Shown one piece after another: positions 21,086 to 32,440 of a DNA stretch of 64,000 nt. The position numbers and the translations under genes were made by a program. Source of the DNA: Platycnemis pennipes (lineage: Eukaryota; Arthropoda; Insecta; Odonata; Platycnemididae); the NCBI GenBank assembly GCA_933228895.1, contig OW121855.1, forward strand, positions 42,236,698-42,300,697, written 5' to 3'. Every line of letters begins with the position of its first letter. The stretch's first letter is position 1. The notes beneath the pieces are model-generated. The model searched no databases. It was not told where the DNA came from and saw nothing but the letters and a program-made list of their open reading frames with translations.

Positions 21086-24053
21086 TTTTGAAATAGTGTT
21101 GCAAAATTTCTTTTTTGGGTAGCTGAAATCTTTCATAAAATTGTTAACGCTTTCCATAAAAAAAGTTAAATGCATCCTTGCTACCCCAAAAACTGATAGT
21201 TAACATTTTTAATTAAAAATACAAAGTGATACAATGTGATGAGATCAGAGAATTCAGATTGAAGTCCAGCATTCGTTATTTTACCCTGGGTTCAGTACAT
21301 TGGACAAAGTTGTCAAGGTTTCCACATTTGTTAACGTGAACAAAAAGAAGCGCCAGATAAAGAGAGGTATTACATCGAGTTTTTCCGAACGTGCAATGTA
21401 ACAGGACACAGTTGAGTGTTGTTATCCCTGAATTTCTCCATACAGCTAGTAAAGGAGCTTAGGTGAATTAATTCGAAAAATTGGAGATTGTGGAGGAGCA
21501 CAATCTAATAATTTGAACCTTTTAAATGACCATGTGTCTTCCCATTTCAATAACTTTCCCTTTTCCCAAAATACTCCGAACCTGACGTCACACTTCTGTG
21601 TTTTTGTCACCCACCTCCTTAATGGGCAATACCTTTGTGATTCTGAGGTGACCTAAATTTCGCCGTCCCTCATTTTTTCCTTTATATACTCCTCCTCAAT
21701 GGACCTGACTGTTTACTGGCTCGCAAATCATATTCAGCACTTAAATAATGACAGCAGAGAAGTCAGGGTCAGATATAAAGTTGTTTACATGTGGACTCAA
21801 TTTTCATAGTCTTATTGGATTTTAGTTACACCAAGTAGGTATTGATACCGGCTATTATCAAGTTTAAACCAAAAATAATGATTGCAGTCACAATGGTACG
21901 TAAAATTTTTACTTTTGTATACATTATTGACATTTTAATGAAACATTACCTGTGCATCCTTAGCTTTCATGAAATGATTTATAAAAATATATAACTCTGC
22001 ATCCTTCAAATAGTATTGAAATGCACTAAAATTCGACGTTTCTAAAGGACATTGTATTGCCTACTTTGAATATACAAATGTATTATACCTATTTATAAAA
22101 TTTGTTGACAAATACACTTGCTTGTAAATTTGAACGACGAACGCGAAACGAGAGAATTGTTTATTTATTTTATGGGGAAAAAACAGTAAGAATTTGATGA
22201 CTTCATGCTCACAGGAAATGTATTCAGGTGATCCGTCAGCGCCGACTGACTTTTTCTCTAAAAAAACGAGGTGAATAAAGATTTGCACCTAAGAAGGGAA
22301 AATTGAACTTGCCTAAGACAGCCATCTACTACTGCAGTTTTCTCGATGCGATCATCTCCAAAAAGGCATATCACATTGTACATTAAATTCATAAACATTT
22401 ACAGTGTAGATATTTCAGATTTAAATTACACCTTGTGAATTATATCAGGGGGAAATGAAAACTTTTATTTCGGAATTGCCACATTGAGACGTGCACACAC
22501 ACTCATTAGGTGGTGGTAACATTCACGACTTAACATTGTGGATGGTAAATTACCATTACAGTGAAACATCATTTCACTCCATAAAGGTATTCAGTCTGCA
22601 TTATAAGGTACGTGACTCATGTAAGTAGTACTCATGATATTAAGTGTATAAAGCCATCACCTCCCATCAGATGTTACCCCATGGCAAATCGTAAAAATAG
22701 GACAAAATATTGTATTTATGAATTCAAGGATTGCAAAATAGCCACAAAATCTTTAACGGTGTTCCTAGCTAAAATCTAACTAGAGATCCACATCATAATG
22801 ATACGTTAAAAAAAAGAACGAAGCCATTATCGCTGGGTAGATCTCCCAAGGAAATTGTCCCCTCAAGCTTGAATATTGCTGAAAATGTTCCACTACTTCA
22901 GCGAAGATAAAGTGGTGGGGATGAATCCCTTGAGGAAAGCATGGACTCACACTTCCTTAGCCGTAAAAAGCAGGAAGATGATAGTGAAAAAGGATGTATA
23001 AAAGAATTGTGTGGAAAGTTTTGAAAACTTTGATCGCAAGTAGCAGCTGGAGGCCCTAAGTTGAATTCTCGTTTTCTGTGGACCATCCTCTCATCCAGGA
23101 AACAATGGGGAAAAGATCATAACTTAATTTCTACCGAAGGGCCTTCTATTAGTGTCTCTAGACATTTATTAGACAAATAATTGGGCCCAAATCGTTGATA
23201 TCCGTCATAATACAACATTCTCTAATGTTCTTATAAAGTGAATCTACAGTCCTAAGTATGCGCAATGCATCGAATAATATACAGAGATTTGATATTTTGT
23301 AGAAGGATCGAAATTCATGCAAAGAGCCTTTAATTGCTACCGGATGATTATTGATAAATTATACCAGTTATTGACCATTTCAGAATATTGCTTCAGACAA
23401 GGAGTGTCTTAAAAATAATCCACCAGCGTTGATGAGATGGAATATACATCCATACATCCTCGTTGATAAAGAGATATTATTTTTCAAGGTGTTTATTTCT
23501 CTAGGGAAGAGTCAATATCTGAAATTTTGGGCACATGAAGGACATTTAGAATGGGAGAAAACCATGATTGAGTGAATTCGACATTTTATAGCTACAACAG
23601 AAACGATGTAATTGAATTAAGATAATACTTCTCTTTATTTTTCACCCTTCCGGTCCCTAACTGGACGGGGAGATAAAAATATTTTTTTTTGGCTTTCAAC
23701 TCAGATCCTTAATTATAGCTCAGTATCTCTGCGCCAGTGATACTCTCACTCGCTCGAAAAAGAGCCAATACGTTACTCAAGTCGAGACACCCGCAAAAAC
23801 TCCAATTAATGTAATTCATGTTCATTTCACCGCTAGTAACTCCAAGTGACTGATCTCCTTTGTTGAGGAGAGTGGTAAGGATAGTTACTGTGGGAGGGAT
23901 ACTTTTGGAAAAGCTTACGTAACGATAAACAATTACGAAAACGAGATAGAGGGATTCATTATTCCTCCTCGGGCTTCTTTTCAAAGTACATAGTTGTCCT
24001 GACTACATTCAACAAAGGTGCACGTTTATCCTGTCCGAACGACTCCGCGCCCG
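21086..24053. other. Gene-less stretch
   Basis: AT-rich sequence with no open frame over about 95 codons and no recognised repeat. Around 21580-21720 there is a slightly richer patch with a TATA-like tttatatactcc, but no transcript can be supported from it. Confidence 0.55.
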
Positions 24054-24150
24054 CCGTGGTAGTCAGATTAGAAAAGCGCTGGTACGGCCATGCAAAGGTC
24101 GAAGATTTGAGCCTCGCCTAGGGCATGGATGCTGTTATTGTTCTAGTTCT
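24054..24150 (+). mobile_element. tRNA-derived SINE fragment, third SINE type
   Basis: The plus strand reads CGTGGTAGTCAGATTAG...AGCGCTGG (box A region) followed by AGGTCGAAGATTTGAGCC (box B region, decayed from GGTTCGAGCC) and CTCGCCTAGGGCATGGATG. This resembles tRNA-derived SINE heads with a 'gcgctggtacggcaatgc' core. The tail and end are not resolved. Confidence 0.5.
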
Positions 24151-24947
24151 ATGATAGAAGATTAAATGGTGCGATATAACCTTAGTCGTTGGAGAACATT
24201 AAACCCAAGATCCACTTTTGTGAAATGTCGCGGTGTATGGGTGTTGAGCGCGTTCAAAAGTATCGCAAACGTATATGAAGGATATCATGGCAAATTCAAA
24301 ATGTATACAATGATCAATTCCGAACGTCAAAGGGTTTACCGAAAGCATCCGAATAGCAAAGCGTAGTCAGTCGAGCGCCGCTCGCCGCAAACGAGTACAT
24401 ATCGACCCGAAACTGAATAGTATTCCAAAGGTGCGTTTACACATAGCAGTTGACTGCTGTGATAATCAACTGCTAACAACTGTTAAACTCCACTTGCAAG
24501 TGTAAATAGCAACTGTGATGCGATTTCAGATCGATACTTGACATAATGCGAATACTATCGATTCTAGTTTGAGATATTAGCAAAGTAGAAGCCAGTCTAC
24601 TTTCCATTGGAAATGTATCCAACACAATCGCAACAATCGCCAACGGAAAGCAATACACGACGTCTGATACATGGAGTTTGGATATAAAAGCAAGGCTATT
24701 TCTCCCCAAAGGGGAGATTCTACTCTTTAAAGAATGGGAACAAAAGATAATTGTCAATGAAATTTATTGCTTGAAGAATTTCATGAAAATTTAAGCCTCA
24801 ATCACTATTAAAATCAAACTCTTTATTTGTTATGACAATGCCTAAATAGCGGCTTTAAGCCGCATAGAAGTTGGTGCAGACGTATCATAGCAGTAGCGAT
24901 AGCGATATATCGCGCATCTCGCGACTATCATAGCTGTCAACTGTTAC

Positions 24948-24955
24948 GTGTAAAC
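24948..24955. repeat. Target-site duplication of the hAT element, left copy
   Basis: GTGTAAAC here matches GTGTAAAC at 25742-25749 exactly: eight bases, the size made by hAT transposases. Confidence 0.9.
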
Positions 24956-25741
24956 TAATGATGGAAAAATCTATTTCGATTAAAATCGAAAATCGAGTTT
25001 TAATAGTCAAAGATCGAGGAAATCGAGATCGAGCCATGATCTTCGAGTTTCGATCCAAACTCGATTTTTCAACTTCGATCTTGACCATTTCGTTTGATCT
25101 CAGCAGCGCGTAGTAGTCAGTAGAGGTCCTCGATGAACTGCCACTGAGGTCACTTCTTGTTAGAAGTAGATGCCAGTAGAAGTAAGGCAATACTTCAACA
25201 GGCCACCCGTCGATAGGAAAGTCAACCCCAATCCTCTGAAAGTCTGGGAGGAGATAAAGGGTGAATACCCCAACACGTACCGTTTCGCGATCAGTGTGCT
25301 GAGTATGATAACGTCATCCGTCCCATGTGAAAGACTTTTCTCTAAGACCGGTAAAATTGGAAAGGCACGCCCTAGATCATCAAGAAAGCATCTCAATCAG
25401 CTGATCTTTCTTAAAAATTTTAGTGAAGCCGAATGGTTCCAAGCGGTGATCCACATTAAAGTAAATTGTAAATTTTTACGACAAATAATTCAAGAATGTT
25501 TTCTACGTACATTTTTAGGGATTTTTTATATTATTCAAATATGTATTATGAGCGTTTTTCAAATGAATAATAAACACGTTTTTGTACTAAATGCATTTTT
25601 TTTCAAAAATGAACCATAGATTTTTCGATTAATCGATCTTTTGGTTCAAATTTCGATTTTTGCTGAAAAGTCGAGCTTTTCATTTCGATTAATAATCGAT
25701 TGCTCGAAAAATCAATTTTGACCGACATTTTTCCATCACTA
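24956..25741 (+). mobile_element. Internally deleted hAT DNA transposon
   Basis: The ends TAATGATGGAAAAAT and ATTTTTCCATCACTA form imperfect inverted repeats, and a perfect 8-bp duplication GTGTAAAC flanks the element. It is 786 bp and carries only the 3' part of a transposase gene (see 25170-25440). The rest contains short repeats of aatcga/tcgatt near both ends, which may be subterminal binding sites. It inserted into the older MITE-like element at 24429-25755. Confidence 0.9.
25170..25619 (+). pseudogene. hAT transposase C-terminal dimerisation domain, fragment
   Basis: The open frame is 149 codons. Residues about 5-95 fit the hAT family C-terminal dimerisation region: EVRQYFNRPP, a P..W sequence (NPLKVWEEIKGEYPNTYRFA), then VLSMITSSVPCERLFSKTG and KHLNQLIFLKNF, the conserved tail pattern. 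The zinc finger and catalytic DDE parts upstream are deleted. Residues after about 100 read into AT-rich 3' sequence and are probably not part of the original protein. It cannot encode an active transposase alone. Confidence 0.88.
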
Positions 25742-25749
25742 GTGTAAAC
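25742..25749. repeat. Target-site duplication of the hAT element, right copy
   Basis: GTGTAAAC, identical to 24948-24955. Confidence 0.9.
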
Positions 25750-25755
25750 GCTGCT

Positions 25756-28700
25756 TAACTGCAAGTACTCCAACCACGGTACTTTCCAGGACACGCAGCA
25801 GTGATACTCGACCCAAGACGAGACCCAGTCAATCCTCGGCTGTCTTCCTCCAACACCCGAATCTCTAGAAACCCCCCCACTCTTCCCTCACCCCATTTTG
25901 GCCTCCCATTCCACTGCCCTTGTGGAAGGAAGAAAAATGTACATTAAAGAGGGGAGGCTTTCTCATATATCCGCCGCGTCGTCGGGAGTGAAGTTTCGGG
26001 CGCCAAAGCATTCCGGCTCGGAGGAAATTCGCACCCCCTGGGTTTTCTCGCCGCTTCTCCCACGACTCAAGTCCCTCACAGGAGCGACCGATAATGAATC
26101 TGCCCCCGGGAAGATGCTGGGGAAGAGTCGGGGGGAATGGAAGTGGGAGGGCATGTAGAGAGAGGGTGGGGGAAGAATCCGGCGAAGCGGAAAATGTTTA
26201 TGCGCCCATCTAATCATATTTCCGCGTCAATAATCAACTGGCATCGCGATCTAATTATGCGGAAGTTGGGCTAATTCAGTTTCTAGACACGCACTTTCAT
26301 AAGTGATCCCAATGCGTAGTGGAAATAAATTCTTTTGGAGGTCTAGACTTGTGTATATTCTTAAGTACTTTAATATACGGAAACCACTCCACTCCTTCCG
26401 GTCATTCATAATGCAGAGGCGTGATTGAGTAGGAGGTTTGGATGTTTCCCAATCCAACACCAATAACATTGTCACTCTTATCTGTACCACACATAAATTT
26501 GCTCGTATTTTTTTAGGCACAGCAAATACCGAACAACGAAATGTAAATCGGCTTAATTTCATTTTTTTCGTAATGTTTCAGCTCGCGATGCCTCGGAAAT
26601 AAAGAAAACCATTATATTTCCACATTTCCTCTATAGGAGGGTTTTTTAAGAGCATTTTTGACAGAGAAAAGTAAGTGTAAAGAAAAAATTTGCAATGGCA
26701 AGAACAGGAAAAGCGATTGTATGGCGTGTCTATAATGTAATATTCTCAGGCTATAGGAAGCAAAAGCATTTATTTGAAAGTTTTTTTATAAAGAAAAGAT
26801 AATGGCGAGATGTTAAATACAGATGAGCGAATACAAAGTGAATGTTTTAGCATTTAGTATAAGAGAAGATAGTGAAATGAACCTGAAATAACGGTAAAAA
26901 GCTTGAAGAAGAGGGAGAGTTTTGTTTCCTAGTAAGCACAATAAAGAGTATTGGATGAAGCATGAAGAAAATCATGGGTAGAATACCAGAAGGACTAGGA
27001 ATAATACAATTAGAAAAGCCTACTGACAGTAGCTTAGTTAAGACTGGAGGCATTTGAAACATGATTAAAAAAACAAAGAATTTATGCCAATTAACTGCAA
27101 ACCTACGAAGAGTTCTAGTGGAGTGTGAGAAAAAAGACCTGAAATGATGACGGGCTAATTAATGGGACTCATCTCGAAAAACTGTAGCCTCCTGAAGAAA
27201 GAAGAATGGGAAGATGGAAAAGCGATCAAATATAGTAAGAAATTAGTGGGAAAGGTAAAAAATGAATATGATGATCGATCGCGGAATCCCTTGGAGAATT
27301 ACATTGTATCAAGTTTCAGATTTAAGACTTGCGACGATGACTTCCATCTGCCGACAATGTTTTTTACTTGGCGTCCAGATTTACGCGATTCACGAAACAA
27401 TTTTGGTGTAGCATAATTCACGCTCCTTTTATCTCCTGCAGTAAAGTCCGGTCAAAAAAATTCTGGGAAGAACATGATGAAAAAATAAGAAAATACCGGT
27501 TTTTCTTAATGATGATTCCTCCAGCAATTTCACAATTCAATGAAATTTACAAAAAAAATGAATAAACCGGTAACTATTATGACTCACTATTTTTCATTAC
27601 TAAAATTTACATTACATGCAAAAATACTAAGCTACAAATAAAATCAAGTTTTGGAAGATATAATTTTCTTTCACGCGATGGATTCAATAACAAATTAATT
27701 AAACGGGCCACGAGACCAGCGTGAATCTATAACAAACGAAATATAAAAAACGAGCCATAATAAGTATTTGAAATAAATTATGACTATTCATGAAATATAT
27801 TACCCATGCAAAATTGATTATTTTCCACAGAGATACCAACGGATGTTTTTTGAAGAAAGGTATAAAAATTAATACAATATTCTGTGAGATTTTAAGACAG
27901 GGCCTCTTTCCTCTGTCACCAGAAGTAGGGATAATTCTCAGATGATATGCATAAGTTCAACTTTTGACTATGCGAGTTTCTCGCACATTTTTCGCCTGTA
28001 ATTAAACCTCTAAGGGAATAATCTGTCATTCACATCGTATTCCGTATCTTATTAGAGTTAAAATACGTTAAAAATGGACATTGTTTGACTAAGGTTAGCA
28101 GGAAGCGGTATAAAGTCAATAGCTTGCTCCCTTTCCTCATATCAACTATGCATTCAAAATTTTGCCATTTATGTTGACTTGGTGGACTTGCACCATGACT
28201 GGAAGATTCTCATCAATTGATATCTCTCCAAAATTCATACTATTTTGATCAGTCTCTCAATCCCTTTTTCAATCAACTTTCCGTGCCTTCCAGGAATAGC
28301 GCGCGCTTCGTCCGTCACACCCTTTACATACTGAACGATGAAAAATCCACAAACCGCACACCAGTGAAACTCAAAACGACGAATTTCGAGCACATGCCAT
28401 ATTGAACAATGGCACAAACATTTCAGGGGCGACTCGACAACAGACGATTTCCGGAATGGAAATGATAAGCACGCACGGACTTTTTATCCTTTCCATGAAT
28501 AATTTCCGCGACCTCCCTGACGGACGGAAGGCCAACTTTTAAGCTACCTCCGTTACGAATCCTCATAAAACTCCAGTTTCTGTCCCTCGTTGAGTTAGGG
28601 ACTCCGGAAGATCCATTCGAAGCCGCTTATGCCATCTGAACTGTTACGTGTGGCGCGTATCAATCTATCATAGCCATCGCCATAAACGGCTGACTTATTA

Positions 28701-30613
28701 CCCCAGGATGGACGTATTTCGATGTGAATAAATGCGACCCATATCTTAGCCCGAGTTATCACCACGGTCAAATTTTACGCTCACCCATTCACATCCATGT
28801 CGGTCACTTTAATGCATCACATCTCCTCACTTTTACAGGGACGCCGTTAGGAAGGAACGGAGGGGGGCGGGGGAGAGAGAATCTGTGGGGAAAATGATTA
28901 AAAACTACGAAACGGGGGCGTGAATGAGGGGAAGCCGTCACCTGCCTCGCGATAAAATTTCCGACCCAGCGATTATCTCGCGTAAGCGCCCGTCTCGTTT
29001 CGCCTCAATTTTTCCCTTCCATCCTTTCGGTAAAACCCTAGCGCTCACGACTCCGAGGGAAAATCCATCAGACTATGCCTCTCGCCACTTGGCGAAGCGA
29101 GGCTAACAAGTTGGGGGAGAGTCTGGGTGAGGGAGGGGGAAGGGGTAGAGTGCGGAGCTTGCCTTTAATCTTCCCATCGATCCCTGCGCGATATACGTGC
29201 GGCGGACTCGCTTGGACTTACCAAGAGGAGGTTGTCGCGCCCACAATGTCAATTTGGAGCACTCTCCCGGCAGCCTGGTTGGGCTGGTGTTTCGGGAGAC
29301 CCTGGCTGCGGTGCCTCTTGGTGCGTCAGGGCGCGAGAGTCCCCACCAAAGGGTCGCGTTCGGGGATGACGAAGGACAAGAGGGTGGATTCAAACGTCCC
29401 ACATCAATTTGGTCGCCGATGAAAAACGGGATCGCCCCCAAATGCGCTTTATCGGGTGAGAGAAGGATGGACTCGCGCTCATTTAAAAATTCCCCCCTCT
29501 CCTCAACATCCAGCAATATCCTCAGCATTTCGCAGTTTTTTATTTACGTTATCATTGCGATTCAAGGCATAAAGTTCGACTCGAGGCTAAGAGGACTTAA
29601 AAGATGAGATCTCTAAATAGCGCCAATCGAAAACTCGAATCAACATTGCTCATTAATGAGGACGAATGTTTTTCCATCGTCAGAATCACGGCAAACTCGA
29701 GGCTAATTTAACCACCATTAAACTTTTTCACGCATATCGTACCAAGGTTATCCTCAAAATTCCCTCCGTTTCAATAACACTTTTTCAATTCGTCTCCGAT
29801 ATTTCTGCAAATACGTGAAATGAATCTCCTATTCAATCGATAAATAGAATATCAAGAAATTCCAACCTCTCAGGTCGAGTTGATTCTTTCACTTGCAGTA
29901 GCCTTTATTACCATTTAATGCATGTAGAGACTAACTGGTGTTCTTAAAGTACTTTCCAATTGAAACATTTTCTATCTATGATGGTTACAATTCTTTTTAG
30001 GTTCATTTCCAAGCCAATTATTGAATTGAAGGACTCCAAGAGGACCTTCTCAAGGTTGCTTCGGAAAGCATATGATTTTTTTGGATTCACCTCAATGATG
30101 TTGAGGGAAACTTGAAAAATATTACAAATAAAAGAGGTTCACGTTTCCTCAGTGGTATTTCAGGCAAAATCATCCCCCTCTCCTTTTTTTAGAGCTTCCT
30201 GATTGCTTATTCGCCCCGGCCACTGGGATATCTGGGATATCCCGCTTGCCATATATTCTGATATTGTAAAACGTCTTTTTGAAAAATTTTGCCTTCATTT
30301 AAAACAATACTTTCTCTCAGAGTTCTTTAAAAAATCCGAAGAATTATCAGAGTATCAAACCTTCATTAACATCACATGACTATATTTTCCACAGACAAGG
30401 TACACAAATAAAATGGGAGAAGGAAATTTTATACAGTGCCAAGAGTTAATGAAAAATATGGAAAAAAACTTAACTAATAGAATCTTCCAAATCTCCAAAA
30501 TGTTTTTGAAGTATATTTTAATAATACTGATGACATTAAGGCAGTGTCTATGAAGAAGCTTTTGAAACAAATAATTAATGAATACATGAGGATTGAAATG
30601 TGATTTGTTTTTG
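25756..30613. other. Gene-less stretch with two GC-rich patches
   Basis: Patches at about 25840-26180 and 28840-29500 are richer in G+C and purines or pyrimidines than the rest, and give open frames on several strands at once (up to 141 codons). None has a recognisable domain, and the frames overlap in opposite directions. They could be CpG-rich regulatory DNA or unrecognised repeats. Between them the sequence is AT-rich with nothing recognised. Confidence 0.45.
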
Positions 30614-30615
30614 TA

Positions 30616-31170
30616 TACGAGGGGGGACCGAAGATAAGCGGTCCATTTGTTTTACAGATCATTCGGTTTCTAAGGGTTTAAAGCTTGAACCCATCATTAA
30701 GACATGTGGTACTGTTGATAGAGGACCTTCGTAGTGCCTGTGAGTTTTGCAGTGAGACCTATTTCGAGCACGTAGTGTGTATGTTATATGCTATGGTGGA
30801 TTAACGTGAACAAATGCGCGGTCATCAAATTGCTTTCTACTGGCGGAAAACGCTGTTGTACCGATATTATGCTGAAAATAGCTTAAAAAGAGAATGCTTT
30901 ACTAAAAGCCCAAGTGTATGCGTGGCTTGTAGGTTTCAAAAGAGGAGAAATATCAATTTATGATCTTCTTCGCTTCGGGCGTCCATTAACCTCACTGACC
31001 GATGAAAATGTCGGAAAAATCAACAAACTTGTGCACGAAGGTAGATGGAGGACGATTTATGAACTATCTGAGTTGCCTGAAATGTCATAGAGCTCAATTT
31101 AACGAAGTTAGATTTAATAGTTGAAAACGAGGAATCCTTGAATGTTCTGTGCTGAAAGGATGTGCAATGG
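30616..31170 (+). mobile_element. Mariner (Tc1/mariner) relic, 5' part
   Basis: The left end TACGAGGGGGGACCGAAG with a TA in front is a typical mariner inverted-repeat start. It is followed after about 190 bp by the N-terminal part of a mariner transposase. No matching right end (ggtccccctcgta-like) was found nearby, so the element is truncated after about 31170. Confidence 0.8.
30806..31170 (+). pseudogene. Mariner transposase N-terminal fragment
   Basis: One frame reads NKCAVIKLL...MLKIA, a stop, then KENALLKAQVYAWLVGFKRG, FGRPLTSLTDENVGKINKLV and RTIYELSELPEMS, ending at a stop at 31090. These are the two helix-turn-helix modules and the GRP linker of mariner transposases, with TDENV...I..LV a hallmark of the second module. 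After the stop the frame continues with several further stops (SSI...LKTRNP). The catalytic D,D34D region is missing. The fragment is well decayed. Confidence 0.85.
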
Positions 31171-32127
31171 TAGGCGTATCGATATTACATATCGATTCAC
31201 GGGAAATTACAGATCAACGCAGCTATTTCGAGGTCGGAATGGTTTGTTTACGTCGTCTGATATACGTGATGGATGACATAAAGTATAGTGAATATATAGT
31301 AGGTAATTATAATATCCATGAAACAAAGATTTTCAGAGCCTGAGGTTTAAGTTGATCTGAAGTGAAGTATAGCCATTAATTATGATTAAACTACGGTGCC
31401 CATTACAACGGTGGTAGCCACAATTTTGCCGGAGAAAGGTAGAAGGAGACAGATATGTGAAGAAAAATAGAGGTCAAGGTATGCTCGGCCTGATGCAAAA
31501 TGAAATGAGAAATCTCACCTGATATGATTATGAAAGAGCGTGACACGACGACGAGAAAATCAATTTCTTAAGAGAAGCAAGAAGTATATTACCTTTTTCA
31601 CCCTTTAGATTACCTGTTGATCATTATATTGATATTTTCCAATTTGTATTCGTATCCATGACCGTACCGTTCCCCGATTACTGAACAATAATTCAGGAGG
31701 GTACTATAAGTGTAATTATGCTTGCAGTGTGTAGGAGTATCCATCGGAATGAAAAATTGAACTATTTAAAGGTTAGATAGGTACCTGCTATTTGTTTTAA
31801 TTTGTCTTAGTGCGTGGTAGATGTGATAGCAAGCAAAAGTTAGGTGAAATCCTCATGAATGGCATGAGAGACAACGAAAAAGTGCCATTGGAAATAATAT
31901 ATAAATTAATTTTATTCAGCTCTAGTTTTCTTGTTTTGCTCTGATATTTTATTGCTTTATACTTATCACAAGAATAATGAAAAGAATCGAATGCCTACAT
32001 GATATGATATTAAACTCCGGCTTCACTCAAAACGTTATTAACTGAAAAACTTTACCACGCAAGCCATGGATACTACCTATAAAAATTATATGAGGTTATA
32101 TACTCTCCATGGTCACGCCAATAAATT
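31171..32127. other. Gene-less stretch
   Basis: No gene or recognisable repeat; AT-rich with short chance frames. Confidence 0.5.
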
Positions 32128-32440
32128 AGATAAGTACTAAAAGTAGAGCTAATTGGATTTCGTCCCATACTTGTTTAATTTGAATCCTCTTTTATGCGCT
32201 CTTAAAACAAAGACGGATGCAGTGCGCTAGTATTATGCGATCATTCAAGGAATCATGCGTTTATAATTAGTACATGTTCAAATCAGATAAGTACTAAAGT
32301 AGAGCTAATTGGATTTCGTCCCATGCTTGTTTTATTTGAATCCTCTTTTATGCACTCATAAAACAAAAACAGACACAGTGCGCTCGTATTATGCGATCAT
32401 TCAAGGAATCATGCGTTTAAAATTAGCACATGTTCTAATT
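32128..32440. repeat. Tandem duplication, two units of about 157 bp
   Basis: Unit 1 (32128-32284) and unit 2 (32285-about 32440) both begin agataagtactaaa and share gagctaattggatttcgtcc, ttatgcgatcattcaaggaa and catgcgttta, with about ten differences. A chance open frame spans unit 2. No known element is recognised in it. Confidence 0.93.

Larger units (their letters stand above)
24429..25755. mobile_element. MITE-like element with TTTACAC-type inverted ends, split by a hAT element
   Basis: Left end AGGTGCGTTTACACATAGCA and right end (reverse complement) AGCAGCGTTTACACGTAACA are alike. Pairing continues through cagttgac and gctgtgata/gctatgata for about 40 bp. Without the hAT insertion at 24956-25741 the element is about 540 bp. 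It has no transposase. The end sequence resembles PIF/Harbinger- or ISL2EU-like MITEs and is related in style to the one at 43050, but the flanking trinucleotides (caa and taa) do not form a perfect duplication. Confidence 0.65.

Noticed and set aside
29103..29607. Opposed open frames of 115-141 codons
   Set aside because: Frames on both strands overlap in a GC-rich patch; no domain in any of them.
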